Of a stretch of 64,000 bases of DNA, positions 42,474-52,766 are shown one piece after another. Made by a program: the position numbers and the translations under genes. A model generated the notes under the pieces. That model was not told the DNA's origin and ran no database searches. It worked only from the letters and a program-made list of their open reading frames with translations. This DNA comes from Marinicella rhabdoformis (GTDB lineage Bacteria; Pseudomonadota; Gammaproteobacteria; Xanthomonadales; Marinicellaceae): positions 841,914 to 905,913 of the forward strand of contig NZ_VTFS01000001.1 of NCBI RefSeq assembly GCF_009671245.1, written 5' to 3'. Within the stretch, counting starts at the first letter, position 1, and each line of letters opens with the position of its first letter.

Positions 42474-44159
42474 TTACAGCCACCTGTTGGCATCGAATGA
42501 TTCCAGTGCCTCGGACATGTCTTGAACAGCTTGGACGATTCTTTTCGGGTCTTGGCTGTCTATAACAGATTGAAATCTGGCTATTAATTCGCTCAGCTCA
42601 GCACGCTCCTGATCCAAGCTATTTTCATAAATACTTTCTGCACGCCACATCACTTCTTTGACCGCTTCGTTGTCTCTTGGATGCACCTTCAGTAATGACA
42701 GTTTTTTCTTTGAGGCTGCAACCTGCTCTGGGCTTAACTCTTGGGGTGAATTGTTGATCAATAAGTTAGCTGTTTCGCCAGTGGAACCCACTACAGCATC
42801 TACTTCTAATATGCCATTGATGTCATAGCTGATGCGTAAATCTACGCTTTCTTCACCTGCTTTGGCTTTGGGCACCGCTAATTCAAACTCTCCTAATTTG
42901 ATGTTGTTCTTTACCAAGCGACTTTCTCCTTGGTAAATTTCCATCTTAAGCTTTGTTTGGTTGTCTTGTGCTGTGACATAGGACTGAACTCGACTGGCTG
43001 GCACCACCGTATTGCGTTCAATGATTGGCGAATACAACAAACTGTCATCATACACACTGTTTCCTATAACGCCAGTTCCCAAGGTGTAAGGGCACACATC
43101 TGTCAGCACCACATCTTTTAAGTCTTTGTCTTTGCCCTTGAGCGCCCCTTGAATGGCCGCGCCATGTGCAATAGTCAAGTCTGGGTCTATGTCCGTTCGT
43201 GGCATTTTTTTGAATATGCGTGTGACCAAGGTTCTTAAAAATGACAAACGGCTGGAACCACCTACCAATATCACTTCATCAATTTCAGCAGGAGGAAGCT
43301 GTGCGTCTTTCAAGCAAAGCTCTATCGCTTTGATGATTTTTTTGACCAATGGCTGACAAGCCCTTTCAAATATTTCTGCTGTGATGCTGATGTCACTTTT
43401 TACTTTTTTGATGAAAGGTTCAATGACAGATTGTTTGTTGATTTCTTTTTTGAACAATTCCATGCGAGCATAAACAGCTTGTCTGTCTTCAGCATTGAGT
43501 TTATTTAATTTAATTTTGGATTTTTCACAATAAATATCGACCAAAATTTGTAGAAAATCCTCTCCTCCCAAATGGTTATCACCACCTGAGGCTTTGACTT
43601 CCAGTATGTCATCAAAATATTCCATGATTGACACGTCAAATGTGCCCCCACCCAAATCAATAATCATGAAATCTGTGTACTCAGGTTTATTTTGTAATCC
43701 GTATGCAATGGCAGCAGCAGTCGGTTCATTGATTAGCTTCTCTACTTTAAGGTCTATCATTTCAGCCGCCTGTATCGTGGCTTTTCTTTGTATGCCATTA
43801 AAATAAGCAGGCACCGAAATCACCGCTTCAGAGACTTTCTCTCCTGTGTGTGCTTCTGCATCAGCAACCAGTTTTTGTAATACCAATGAGGACAGCTCTA
43901 CTGGAGAATATTTTTTACCATGTATCTTATAAACTTTCTCTGTTCCCATGTATCGCTTAAAGTGAGCCACTGTTTCTTCTGGATATAAAGCCGCTCGGGT
44001 TCTGGCTGATTTTCCTACATGTATGGTGCCATCTTTTTCAAAACTGACACAAGATGGGGTCAGTTTTTCATTGAAGCTGTTGGGAATGATGTTTACTTCT
44101 TGTTCTGAGTAGGCGGCGCAAACTGAGTTTGTTGTCCCTAAATCGATACCTAATATCAT
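42474..44159 (-). CDS. HscC-type Hsp70 family chaperone
   Basis: A 561-residue Hsp70 paralogue. The ATPase domain has MILGIDLGTTNSVCAAYSE, the second phosphate loop DLGGGTFDVSIMEYF and the adenosine motif LVGGSSRLSFLRTLV. The substrate domain (about 370-480) follows, and the C-terminal helical part is short, without the EEVD-like tail of DnaK. Length and sequence style fit HscC (about 556 residues in E. coli). HscC works with specialised J proteins and not with DnaJ/GrpE, and two J-like genes follow directly, so I read the three genes as one chaperone system. Confidence 0.9.
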   Translation of the reverse strand: MILGIDLGTTNSVCAAYSEQEVNIIPNSFNEKLTPSCVSFEKDGTIHVGKSARTRAALYPEETVAHFKRYMGTEKVYKIHGKKYSPVELSSLVLQKLVADAEAHTGEKVSEAVISVPAYFNGIQRKATIQAAEMIDLKVEKLINEPTAAAIAYGLQNKPEYTDFMIIDLGGGTFDVSIMEYFDDILEVKASGGDNHLGGEDFLQILVDIYCEKSKIKLNKLNAEDRQAVYARMELFKKEINKQSVIEPFIKKVKSDISITAEIFERACQPLVKKIIKAIELCLKDAQLPPAEIDEVILVGGSSRLSFLRTLVTRIFKKMPRTDIDPDLTIAHGAAIQGALKGKDKDLKDVVLTDVCPYTLGTGVIGNSVYDDSLLYSPIIERNTVVPASRVQSYVTAQDNQTKLKMEIYQGESRLVKNNIKLGEFELAVPKAKAGEESVDLRISYDINGILEVDAVVGSTGETANLLINNSPQELSPEQVAASKKKLSLLKVHPRDNEAVKEVMWRAESIYENSLDQERAELSELIARFQSVIDSQDPKRIVQAVQDMSEALESFDANRWL

Positions 44160-44228
44160 TTTTTATTTATTGTGTTTATAAAAGCAACCCGTTATATCAA
44201 AAAAAATATATATTTTCAGTAAGAGATT

Positions 44229-44234
44229 ATTATA
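44229..44234 (-). promoter_or_regulatory. Possible -10 box of the chaperone operon
   Basis: Perfect TATAAT on the minus strand, 70 nt before the Hsp70 start, preceded by GG. The best -35 (TTCAAG, 18 nt upstream) is weak. No sigma-32-type pattern was recognised. Confidence 0.4.
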
Positions 44235-44469
44235 CCTGAGCGCAAGATTGTGCTTGAAAATTGAAACACATCCTAACATTCGTTTCAATAACGAAAACTC
44301 ATGTGCTTTTTTGATGTAAGTTACTGAAGGCTGACTAATCAGCCACAAACAATACCAAATAATCAGCAAAATATACCGAAAATAGCATTTCTAAGACAAA
44401 AGCGATTGCATGAGAAAATATTTTCTACAAATACTAAAGCCACTTTGAACAATTTATATTATGTTTCAT

Positions 44470-44494
44470 AAAAAACCCCACAATTCTGTAGGGT
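44470..44494 (-). terminator. Terminator of queF
   Basis: Minus strand: ACCC-T-ACA, loop GAAT, TGT-G-GGGT, then a run of T. One mismatch interrupts a 7-bp stem. It begins 35 nt past the queF stop. Confidence 0.7.
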
Positions 44495-44528
44495 CTTTTG
44501 TTTCTTGTCTAAAACCAAAAAACTTTGT

Positions 44529-44885
44529 TTATTTTTTATTGTGTTCAACAACAACGTCTGTATAGATGCCGCCACGAACATTAAACTTCATGGTCAACTT
44601 CATCCAACGTGGATCAGTGGCTGCCACTAAATGGTCAATGATTTCATTGGTAACGGCTTCATGAAATGCACCACGTTCACGGAAAGTCCACATGTACATT
44701 TTCAAAGATTTCAGCTCGACACATTTCTCATCAGGCGTGTACTCTAACTTCAAAGTAGCAAAATCAGGCTGGCCTGTTTTAGGGCACAAACATGTGAACT
44801 CTGGTATATCAATAATGATGGTATAATCCCTTTCAGCGTTTGGATTAGGGAATACTTCTAAGTCTGAACTTGGTTGTGTGCTCAT
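44529..44885 (-). CDS. queF: NADPH-dependent 7-cyano-7-deazaguanine reductase
   Basis: A 118-residue short (YkvM-type) QueF that reduces preQ0 to preQ1 in queuosine biosynthesis. The catalytic Cys is in [14 protein letters not shown], and the family motif is [20 protein letters not shown]. It is half the length of the E. coli type, which has two fused domains. It is divergent from smc, and no other queuosine genes are adjacent. The upstream leader shows no preQ1 riboswitch that I can recognise. Confidence 0.93.
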   Translation of the reverse strand: MSTQPSSDLEVFPNPNAERDYTIIIDIPEFTCLCPKTGQPDFATLKLEYTPDEKCVELKSLKMYMWTFRERGAFHEAVTNEIIDHLVAATDPRWMKLTMKFNVRGGIYTDVVVEHNKK

Positions 44886-44954
44886 GTTAATTCTCGTGCA
44901 TTAAATCAAGGCGGCAAGATAACCAATTCATAATAAAATAGCAAGAATAAGTGC

Positions 44955-44960
44955 TAGAAT
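44955..44960 (+). promoter_or_regulatory. Extended -10 box upstream of smc
   Basis: TGCTAGAAT forms an extended -10 (TGn plus TAGAAT), 41 nt before the smc start. The -35 is poor. The ribosome site AAGGACA precedes the ATG. Confidence 0.4.
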
Positions 44961-45001
44961 TAGTACCAAAAAGAGTGGAAGCATAAGCGAAAGGACAATC
45001 C

Positions 45002-48000
45002 ATGCGATTATCTAAAATAAAAATAGCCGGATTCAAATCATTTGTAGACCCGACAGAAGTACTGTTACCCAGCAACCTGATTGGCGTGGTAGGCCCCAAT
45101 GGTTGTGGTAAATCCAACATCATTGATGCCGTGCGTTGGGTAATGGGAGAGACCTCTGCCAAGATGCTGCGAGGCGCCTCTATGACCGATGTCATTTTCA
45201 CAGGTTCTGCCTCAAGAAAGCCTGTCAGCCTAGCGACTGTAGAATTACTTTTTGATAATTCAGATGGACAAATTCAAGGTGAATTCGCCACCTACAATGA
45301 AATATCAGTCAAAAGGCAAGTGAACCGAGATTCACAATCCTTTTACTACCTCAACGGCAACAAATGCCGCAAAAAAGACATTGTTGATCTGTTCCTTGGC
45401 ACAGGCCTTGGCCCAAGAAGTTATTCAATCATTGAACAAGGTATGATTTCGCAAATTGTGGAATCCAAAGCCGAAGATTTGCGCGGTTACATTGAAGAAG
45501 CGGCCGGTGTTTCTAAATACCGAGACCGCAGACGCGAAACCGAGCGTCGCATCAAACGCACAAGAGAAAATTTAGAGCGATTAGATGATTTGCGCACCGA
45601 AGTTGGCAAACACATTCAACACTTACAAAGACAAGCCAAGAACGCCGAGCGTTATAAAAAACTGAAAGAACAATACAAAGTAATTCGCGCTGAAGTGTTG
45701 GCGCTTCGCTGGCACCAATGGAATCAACAAGCCGAAGGCAGTGAGGCACAAGTCAATCAACTCAAAACCGCTTTGGAACAAGCCCGCTCTGGACAAACAG
45801 ATGGTGAGAAAAACATAGAAGCCCAACGTGCCGCTCACCAAGCTTTGGTCGATGAAAACAACAAAGTGCAAGAACGCTTGTACCATATCAACAGTGAAAT
45901 CGGCAAAATTGAGCAAGCCATCGCGCATTCTAAAGCCTTGTCTGAACGCCACAAATTAGACTTGGAACAAACGGAACACGGTATCAGCCGTGCGCAAGAA
46001 CAAATTGAAACCGACCAGGCTCAATTTGAAGAACAGCAAATGGCGATTGAAAACCTGACACCTGAAATCGAAGCATTGGAAATGCAGTTAGAAGAAATTC
46101 AGGCGATTCATGAAGAAAGCGAGTCAGGCCAAGAACAGTGGCGTACCCAATGGGATGAAAACGCACAAGCACTGAATGAAAAAAACCGCACCATCGAAGT
46201 GGAACGCACCAAAATTCAATCGTTAGAGCAACAAGTCATGCGTTCTTCCGAACGCCTTCAAATGCTGCTGCCCATAGACGGTGAAAGCGAAGATGTGGCA
46301 TTGCATGCTGATTTGGAGCACCTACAAGAACAAAACGAACTGCAACAGGCCAAACACGAAAGCTTGGAAGAAGCCTTGATTGAAGCCAAAGAAGCACAGC
46401 AACAACTAGACCAACAAGGTCAATTATTACGCCAAACCATTGACCAATGCCAAGAACAATTACACCAAAACAAAGGTCGACGTGGCTCCTTATTAGCCCT
46501 ACAACAAGCCGCACAAGCCAAAGACAATCCCGCATTGAAACAATGGTTGGCGGACAACCCCAAACTACAATCAGAGCGGTTGTCTGATTTGATCAAAGTT
46601 GAAGCCGGCTGGGAATTGGCTGTCGAGACGGTGTTACAAGATCGGCTTCAGGCTTTTGTCACCGATCAGCAAGATTGGCAAACGGTGATGAAAGATTGGA
46701 CCTTTGGTGCTGCAACCACTGTTCAAAACAGCCAAGGTCACTTAGCCGCCAATAAAGGTACTTTATCAGAATGTGTCAAAGCACCTGATGCGGTATTAGA
46801 TTGGTTCAACAGCATCAAAATATGTCCCGATTTGAGTCAGGCCCAAAGTTTAGTCAACGGTTTGGCCGCTGGCGAATCTGTGGTGACAGCCGACGGCCAC
46901 TGGTTAAGCCAACACTGGTTGCACATCAACCAAGGTGGTTCAGAAGACAGTTTCTTGTTACGCCAAAAGGCATTAAAACAACTGGACCAAAACATTGAAA
47001 CTGATGAAGTCAGTCTACAACAAGCGCAACAAGACAATGAACTGGTCAAAGCCAACAAGGTCACTCAGCAAGGGCAAATTGAACAACTGCAACTAGACGT
47101 CAACATGTCGCACCGTAAGCTTTCTGAGTTGAATGGTTTAATCCTTAATAAACAACAAATGATCGAGCAGTTGAAAAAACAAGCCGCTCAAAAGGACGAG
47201 GAAAGCAATCAAGTCAGAAAAGCGTTAGCAAACGATGAAGCGGCGATCAAAACATCACGCGCTTTGTTAGAGCAGGCAATGAATGACTTGGTCGCGGTTG
47301 AAACCAACAAATTAGAACTACAACAACAGCAACAAGGCATCCAAGGGCAATACCAACAAAGTAAGTCGCAGTTGAATGACATTTCAACCCGTTATTATCA
47401 ACAAAAAATAGGCCTGGCTGCCCACCAGAATAAAGCCCAAGCACTGCAACAAGGCATGACCCGTACACAAGATAATCTGGCACAATTAACTGCGAGGAAA
47501 GACCAATTGTTACAGCAAATGAGTCAAGATTTGGATCCGATGTCTGGTAAACAAAATGATTTAGAACAGTTGATTGCGGACCGCATATCTACAGAAAAAA
47601 TACGCGATGAAAAACGCCAAACAGTGCAGCAGTCTCAATCTGAATTGGATCAATTGGAACGTGCACGCTCAGCACACCAGAGCCAAATTGATCAAGCCCG
47701 CAGCGCCTTGGAGCAAGCCAATTTAACGGCGCAATCTAATAAAATGAAAGCCACAGGTTTTTATGAACAACTGAAAGACCAAGGCTTCCACGCCGCCCAA
47801 ATGGTTGAAGACATGGAAGAAGCGGGACAGTTGAGTCAGAATCTGGATCAACAAGTGGCTGACAAAGAAGAACAGGTGGAGCGCTTAAACCGAGGCATCG
47901 TTCGCTTAGAACCTGTTAACCTCGCCGCGATTGAAGAGTTTGAAGAAGAGTCCAAACGGAAAGCCTATTTAGATGAACAAAACAGCGACTTAGAAGCCGC

Positions 48001-48520
48001 TTTAGGTACGCTTGAAGATGCCATAGCTCGCATCGACAAAGACACCCGTACCTTATTCAAGGAAACTTTTGAAACCGTCAACAACAACATCAAAGAAATC
48101 TTCCCTCGCCTGTTTGGTGGCGGCCATGCTTATTTAGAGTTAACGGGTAATGACTTGCTCACTACCGGTGTCACCATCATGGCCAGACCGCCGGGTAAAC
48201 GTGTTTCAAGTATCCAGTTGTTGTCAGGTGGTGAAAAAGCTTTAACTGCTGTATCACTGGTGTTCGCCATCTTCAACCTGAATCCTGCACCTTTTTGTAT
48301 GCTGGACGAGGTTGATGCACCATTGGATGATGCCAATGTCAGCCGCTTTTCAGCCATGGTCGCTGAAATGTCTGAAAAAGTGCAGTTCTTGTTTGTCACC
48401 CACAACAAGGTGACGATGGAAATCGCCAATCAATTGATGGGCGTTACCATGCGGGAAGCTGGTGTTTCTCGACTGGTATCGGTAGATCTAGCAGAAGCTG
48501 AAGAAATGGCACTTCAATAA
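45002..48520 (+). CDS. smc: Chromosome segregation protein SMC
   Basis: A 1172-residue SMC ATPase. The N-terminal head has Walker A VGPNGCGKSNIIDAVRW (about 30-46). A coiled coil follows, then the hinge (about 520-660: AVETVLQDRLQAFVTD, VVTADGHWLS), then a returning coiled coil rich in Gln. The C-terminal head has the signature LLSGGEKALTAVSLVFAIF and Walker B FCMLDEVDAPLDDANV. Together with ScpA and ScpB (7641-9125 in this window) it forms the condensin-like complex; having SMC and ScpAB instead of MukBEF is expected in gammaproteobacteria outside the enteric group. comF follows after 46 nt. Confidence 0.98.
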   Translation: MRLSKIKIAGFKSFVDPTEVLLPSNLIGVVGPNGCGKSNIIDAVRWVMGETSAKMLRGASMTDVIFTGSASRKPVSLATVELLFDNSDGQIQGEFATYNEISVKRQVNRDSQSFYYLNGNKCRKKDIVDLFLGTGLGPRSYSIIEQGMISQIVESKAEDLRGYIEEAAGVSKYRDRRRETERRIKRTRENLERLDDLRTEVGKHIQHLQRQAKNAERYKKLKEQYKVIRAEVLALRWHQWNQQAEGSEAQVNQLKTALEQARSGQTDGEKNIEAQRAAHQALVDENNKVQERLYHINSEIGKIEQAIAHSKALSERHKLDLEQTEHGISRAQEQIETDQAQFEEQQMAIENLTPEIEALEMQLEEIQAIHEESESGQEQWRTQWDENAQALNEKNRTIEVERTKIQSLEQQVMRSSERLQMLLPIDGESEDVALHADLEHLQEQNELQQAKHESLEEALIEAKEAQQQLDQQGQLLRQTIDQCQEQLHQNKGRRGSLLALQQAAQAKDNPALKQWLADNPKLQSERLSDLIKVEAGWELAVETVLQDRLQAFVTDQQDWQTVMKDWTFGAATTVQNSQGHLAANKGTLSECVKAPDAVLDWFNSIKICPDLSQAQSLVNGLAAGESVVTADGHWLSQHWLHINQGGSEDSFLLRQKALKQLDQNIETDEVSLQQAQQDNELVKANKVTQQGQIEQLQLDVNMSHRKLSELNGLILNKQQMIEQLKKQAAQKDEESNQVRKALANDEAAIKTSRALLEQAMNDLVAVETNKLELQQQQQGIQGQYQQSKSQLNDISTRYYQQKIGLAAHQNKAQALQQGMTRTQDNLAQLTARKDQLLQQMSQDLDPMSGKQNDLEQLIADRISTEKIRDEKRQTVQQSQSELDQLERARSAHQSQIDQARSALEQANLTAQSNKMKATGFYEQLKDQGFHAAQMVEDMEEAGQLSQNLDQQVADKEEQVERLNRGIVRLEPVNLAAIEEFEEESKRKAYLDEQNSDLEAALGTLEDAIARIDKDTRTLFKETFETVNNNIKEIFPRLFGGGHAYLELTGNDLLTTGVTIMARPPGKRVSSIQLLSGGEKALTAVSLVFAIFNLNPAPFCMLDEVDAPLDDANVSRFSAMVAEMSEKVQFLFVTHNKVTMEIANQLMGVTMREAGVSRLVSVDLAEAEEMALQ

Positions 48521-48566
48521 TTAATGACACACAAGGCATGATGACAATATCAACGGACAGCCAGTC

Positions 48567-49220
48567 ATGATGCGCCGTTGTTCTGTATGTGCCTCGCCCG
48601 CACCAAATGCATTGTGCCAAGCTTGTCGCACTTTGTTGGTCAAACCAGATTTCAGTTGCCTAAACTGTGGCAAGCCCTTGCCCAATGATGACAGCGACAC
48701 TTGTGGCGAATGCCGCACTTCTCAACCTGCATTTGATGCGGTGATTTACGCCAGCCTTTACCAATACCCTATCGATCACTGGGTACATCAGTTGAAGTTT
48801 GGTGGACAATTAACTGCCGCTCAAATCATGGCAGAAGCTTTGATTCCATACCTTGAGTCAACAGACGTAAACACACCAATTATTCCAATGCCTTTACACC
48901 CCTCCCGCCTCAGGATTCGGGGTTATAACCAAGCGGCAATCATCGCCAAAATCATTGCAGAAAAACAAAACCGTCGCTTATTACAAAACGCCTTAATTCG
49001 AACCAAAGCAACAAAAATGCAAGCCGAATTGCGTGAAAAACAAAGGCAAGCAAATGTTGCAGGAGCCTTTAAATGCCCAGAAAAACTCAACCACGAAACC
49101 GTGTTACTGATCGATGATGTACTCACCACCGGACAAACATTAAGGTCGGCAGCAAAAACACTCAAAAAAGCAGGAGTAAAAACCGTGATAGCCGCCGTAT
49201 TTTCACGATCCAAGGGATAA
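48567..49220 (+). CDS. ComF family phosphoribosyltransferase-like protein
   Basis: A 217-residue protein. The N terminus has two zinc-type Cys clusters (CSVCASPAPNALCQAC; CLNCGKPLP...CGEC), and the C-terminal part is a phosphoribosyltransferase fold with the PRPP loop VLLIDDVLTTGQTLRSA. ComF is needed for DNA uptake in several competent bacteria, and a helicase-associated role is proposed. The gene starts ATGATG and is co-directional with smc. No other competence genes are in the window. Confidence 0.92.
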   Translation: MMRRCSVCASPAPNALCQACRTLLVKPDFSCLNCGKPLPNDDSDTCGECRTSQPAFDAVIYASLYQYPIDHWVHQLKFGGQLTAAQIMAEALIPYLESTDVNTPIIPMPLHPSRLRIRGYNQAAIIAKIIAEKQNRRLLQNALIRTKATKMQAELREKQRQANVAGAFKCPEKLNHETVLLIDDVLTTGQTLRSAAKTLKKAGVKTVIAAVFSRSKG

Positions 49221-49291
49221 CGGCAATTACAAAAGCAAATTCTCTCGCAATCAGCTACAATAAATAACACTTCAATTTTTTGGGTGTGTTT

Positions 49292-52200
49292 ATGAAATTT
49301 AAATTATTTGCCAGTTTCTTTGGTTGTCTTTTATCAGGTCTCTTATTTGCACAAGAAATTTACGGTGTTTTTGGCTTACCCAATCCCAATATTGGACAAC
49401 GACAAATCGGCACCATAAACCAATCAACCGGTGATATTTCACTTTTAGGCAACAACAACTCTGTTGACGCTGGCACACTGGCCATGACCACTGGCGCGAC
49501 TGCATTGAATGTAGCAGCAAACCTGTCTTATTTTGTTGCCCGAAATGCAGCCAACGAAGACCGGATATACACCGTAGATTTAACCAACGGTACAACAACA
49601 GCCAATCCACTGCTGACGGCAGGTTACACAACCAGCAACAACTGGGGTGTTTGGTATGATGAACCCAATGGCGTGTTATATGGTTTGTTTGATCGCGGGG
49701 TGAACATCGAAATCGCCACCATCGATCCAACAACCGGTACAGTTACACCCCACCACGCCACGCTAGAAGCTTCAGGTATGGCATTAGGCAGTGGTTTAAT
49801 GAGTGGTGATTCAACAAACAATAGAATTTTCGTTCTGATTGAAGCCAGCCTTTATGTGATCGACACACAAAATACCGATACGCACTATGCGTTGCTGTTC
49901 GAAGATTTTTGGGAAGAATATACAGTCAGTGATTTTTTTGGATTGGAATGGGATACCGGCAATGAAGCATTGTGGCTGGTTTATAACCCGGGTGGCGGCG
50001 CAAGAAAACTCACTGGATTCACTGAAATTGAAGATGGCGGTGAACCTGGGCAAATAGCAGACATTGAACTTGAATTTGGTGACCCCATCACCACCAGCTC
50101 TGGTTTATCCGCGATGGACAGTCAGTCTGGACAATTCCTGTTTATTGGTAGACCCAATGGCGGAACTTGGAGTTTATTTTCCGTAGATACCGCAACAGAA
50201 GGCTATACCATCACTGACATAGAAGATACAGCCACCGTACAAACCAATGGTTACCAAGGTATAGAAGTGTTACCTGGACCCGAATTGAGCTTAACCAAAT
50301 CAGATGGTGGCATAACGGCAGTCCCAGGCGGCAACATTTCTTACACATTGAATTACAGCAACGCACCTGGTACTGGTGCCACTTCCGGATTGACTTTAAC
50401 TGAAACGGTACCTGTTGATACGGTATTTTTACCTGGAAGCAGTACCGCAGGCTGGAATTGTGTGCCAGGTAACACGGCAGGCAGCAGCTGTACGTTGACA
50501 CCGGCTGAACTGGGACCAGGTGGTAATGCACAAGCCACTTTTGTTGTTCAAGTTTTAGATTATGTGTCAGCAGCAACAACCACCATAGACAATCAAGCCA
50601 GTATCACAGCCAATAACACAGGGGATACTATACAAAGCGGCACCATGACGGCAGTGAACGCAACAGCTGTTTTGTCCTTATCAAAAACTGACAATGACAT
50701 TTTAATTACTGCACCCGGTGACAACATTGTTTACCAATTAAGTTTAAGCAATACTGGCAACCAAGTCACTGATGCAGCAGTCATCACAGAAACCGTTCCA
50801 AACTTGACCACCTTCAATGCGGGCTTGAGTCATGCTTCATGGGTATGCGCTGATGTGACTGCTGGTTCAGAGTGTACCTTGGATGTTGGCAGCTTATCAG
50901 GCACGGCATTTGAAGCTGATTTTACAGTCACGGTCATTCCTTCCGTTCCAGCAGGAACCACTGAAGTCAGTAATATTGCCTCTGCTATTGCCAACAATGC
51001 CGCACAAACCTTGGCCAATGACACAACACCAGTCACGTCATTAGCATCACTGACAATCACTAAATCTGATGGCGGTCAATCGGTCGAACCTGGGCAGTCT
51101 GTTGTTTATGTTTTGAATTATGCCAACATAGGCAACCAAGATGCTGCCAACACAACCATCAATGACACCATATTAGCCCAAACAAGTTTTGATCCGGATA
51201 ACAGCAGCCCAGGTTGGGTGTGCGTGTTTGGTGCTTGTGTTTATAACATTGGAACATTAGGCGGTGGCGAAAATGGAACGGTAAATTTTGCTTTGCGATT
51301 AAACAATCCTGTAGATGAAGTCATCACAGAACTTGATAACACAGCCAAAATATTTGCTGACAATGCCACATTGGTTGATGCCAATGACACCACACCCATC
51401 ATTGCCGACGCCCTACTTCGTCTGGTTAAAACTGATGGTGGCATCACCGCTGGATTAGATAGAATCATCAATTACACCTTGATATATTTTAATGACGGTA
51501 ACAGAAATGCTGTAGGAGTTGAACTGACAGAAACGGTGCCAGACCACACCACTTTCCAACCAACAAGTAGCACACCTGGCTGGACATGCTTACCTGACAA
51601 TCAGGCAGGATCAGATTGCACACTGTCACTGAGTGATTTGAATGGCAGTGCAAAAGGTACGGCTTTCTTTGCGGTTAAAACTGATGCACAAATATCAGCC
51701 CCCATAACAGAATTAAGTAATGTGGCCACTTTAAATGCCAGTAATGCGCCCTTTCCTGATTCTGACTCAGTTGATACACCAATTGATATAAACAAACCCA
51801 GAATGACAGCTGTAAAAGACGGCATATCAGACACCAACATAAGCCAATGCAATCAGTATGATTTAAGCACCAATCAATTGGTCGCTTCATTTTTGGATGA
51901 CCAAGGCAACTTGCAAGGACTTGATGACTACAACAATTACTACTTAGTCAATACAGGTCCAGATTTTGATGTACAAACATTATCTTGTGGCATTGTACAA
52001 GGTGATGACAGTGAAGTAGTCATTTCTCAACTCACCGTATCAGATAGCAGCAACGCACCTGAAGTGACTATTGATTTGGCAGAAACGTTAACCCCTGGCG
52101 TCTATGCCCTACTCTTTTGCGATGGCATCACCGATGTGGCCAGCAACCCGCTACATTTCGCTAACAGTTTTTACTGGGACAATGACCACTTGGTATTTCC

Positions 52201-52750
52201 ATTTCGCATAGAACACGGGAATTTATTTGAAAATGCTTATCTTGATGAATGTGGCCCGATTGGCATTTCTCCACCACCATGGGAATGGCAACCAGAAGTT
52301 GATGGGCAATCTTGGATCAATGAATCAACAGACACAGATCGCCATGACTCCTTTATTTCACGCAGCGTCGAAGTCATAAGCCCCAACGGCTCTGAAGTCG
52401 GCGCATCACAATGTCAAGCAGTCAACAGTGGTTGGCCATATCGCGTGGGTGCTTCTTTGCTGGGTGATTTGATGCAAATGGAAGATGGTGAAATCAGCAT
52501 CCAATGTCATTCTTCATCGCAAGCAGATTGCAGTGACGTGCTATCAACTGATGAAGTATCACTGATGCAATCATCCGCGCCTGGTCAATGGCTGGCCTAT
52601 GAGACCATCATTTGGACAGATCAAGCAGCTGTGGCCGCACGTTGCAGCATCACCCTCAGTAATTCGACAGAAGCAGCTATGGGCCACCTTGATGAATTCA
52701 AATGGCAAGATGCTGACTTGATATTTGCCGATGGGTTCGAAAGCCCTTAA
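49292..52750 (+). CDS. Large secreted protein with four DUF11-type repeats
   Basis: A 1152-residue protein with a signal peptide (MKFKLFASFFGCLLSGLLFA). Residues about 25-325 look like a beta-propeller-type region (repeated GTITPHHA-like strands, YGVFGLPNPNIG, LYGLFDRGVNI). Four DUF11-type adhesion repeats of 120-130 residues follow, beginning near nucleotides 50281, 50670, 51043 and 51409 (LSLTKSDGGI, LSLSKTDNDI, LTITKSDGGQ, LRLVKTDGGI, each with a (S/T)PGW..C loop). A C-terminal jelly-roll-like region ends in DADLIFADGFESP. The ATG at 49292 is preferred over a TTG at 49280. Surface adhesin or matrix role is an inference. Confidence 0.85.
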   Translation: MKFKLFASFFGCLLSGLLFAQEIYGVFGLPNPNIGQRQIGTINQSTGDISLLGNNNSVDAGTLAMTTGATALNVAANLSYFVARNAANEDRIYTVDLTNGTTTANPLLTAGYTTSNNWGVWYDEPNGVLYGLFDRGVNIEIATIDPTTGTVTPHHATLEASGMALGSGLMSGDSTNNRIFVLIEASLYVIDTQNTDTHYALLFEDFWEEYTVSDFFGLEWDTGNEALWLVYNPGGGARKLTGFTEIEDGGEPGQIADIELEFGDPITTSSGLSAMDSQSGQFLFIGRPNGGTWSLFSVDTATEGYTITDIEDTATVQTNGYQGIEVLPGPELSLTKSDGGITAVPGGNISYTLNYSNAPGTGATSGLTLTETVPVDTVFLPGSSTAGWNCVPGNTAGSSCTLTPAELGPGGNAQATFVVQVLDYVSAATTTIDNQASITANNTGDTIQSGTMTAVNATAVLSLSKTDNDILITAPGDNIVYQLSLSNTGNQVTDAAVITETVPNLTTFNAGLSHASWVCADVTAGSECTLDVGSLSGTAFEADFTVTVIPSVPAGTTEVSNIASAIANNAAQTLANDTTPVTSLASLTITKSDGGQSVEPGQSVVYVLNYANIGNQDAANTTINDTILAQTSFDPDNSSPGWVCVFGACVYNIGTLGGGENGTVNFALRLNNPVDEVITELDNTAKIFADNATLVDANDTTPIIADALLRLVKTDGGITAGLDRIINYTLIYFNDGNRNAVGVELTETVPDHTTFQPTSSTPGWTCLPDNQAGSDCTLSLSDLNGSAKGTAFFAVKTDAQISAPITELSNVATLNASNAPFPDSDSVDTPIDINKPRMTAVKDGISDTNISQCNQYDLSTNQLVASFLDDQGNLQGLDDYNNYYLVNTGPDFDVQTLSCGIVQGDDSEVVISQLTVSDSSNAPEVTIDLAETLTPGVYALLFCDGITDVASNPLHFANSFYWDNDHLVFPFRIEHGNLFENAYLDECGPIGISPPPWEWQPEVDGQSWINESTDTDRHDSFISRSVEVISPNGSEVGASQCQAVNSGWPYRVGASLLGDLMQMEDGEISIQCHSSSQADCSDVLSTDEVSLMQSSAPGQWLAYETIIWTDQAAVAARCSITLSNSTEAAMGHLDEFKWQDADLIFADGFESP

Positions 52751-52766
52751 ATAATTTAAGCCATAA

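Larger units (their letters stand above)
44160..44528. other. 369-nt intergenic region between hscC-type gene and queF
   Basis: AT-rich, with no convincing gene; a 68-codon minus-strand frame (44163-44369) has no ribosome site or family features. It holds a possible promoter for the chaperone operon (44229-44234), a 6-bp hairpin GGCTGA/TCAGCC (44329-44344), a 14-nt perfect palindrome AGAAAATATTTTCT (44413-44426), and the queF terminator (44470-44494). The palindrome could be a regulator site, but nothing else supports this. Confidence 0.6.

Noticed and set aside
44163-44369. A 68-codon minus-strand frame upstream of the Hsp70 gene
   Set aside because: No ribosome site, skewed composition and no family features; it overlaps the likely promoter of the chaperone operon.
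44887-45201. A 104-codon frame antisense to the smc start
   Set aside because: It lies opposite the highly conserved SMC Walker A region; the coding signal belongs to smc.
50281-51790. DUF11 repeats considered as a DNA tandem repeat or CRISPR-like array
   Set aside because: The repeats are about 370-390 nt, diverged at DNA level and in frame; they are protein repeats.
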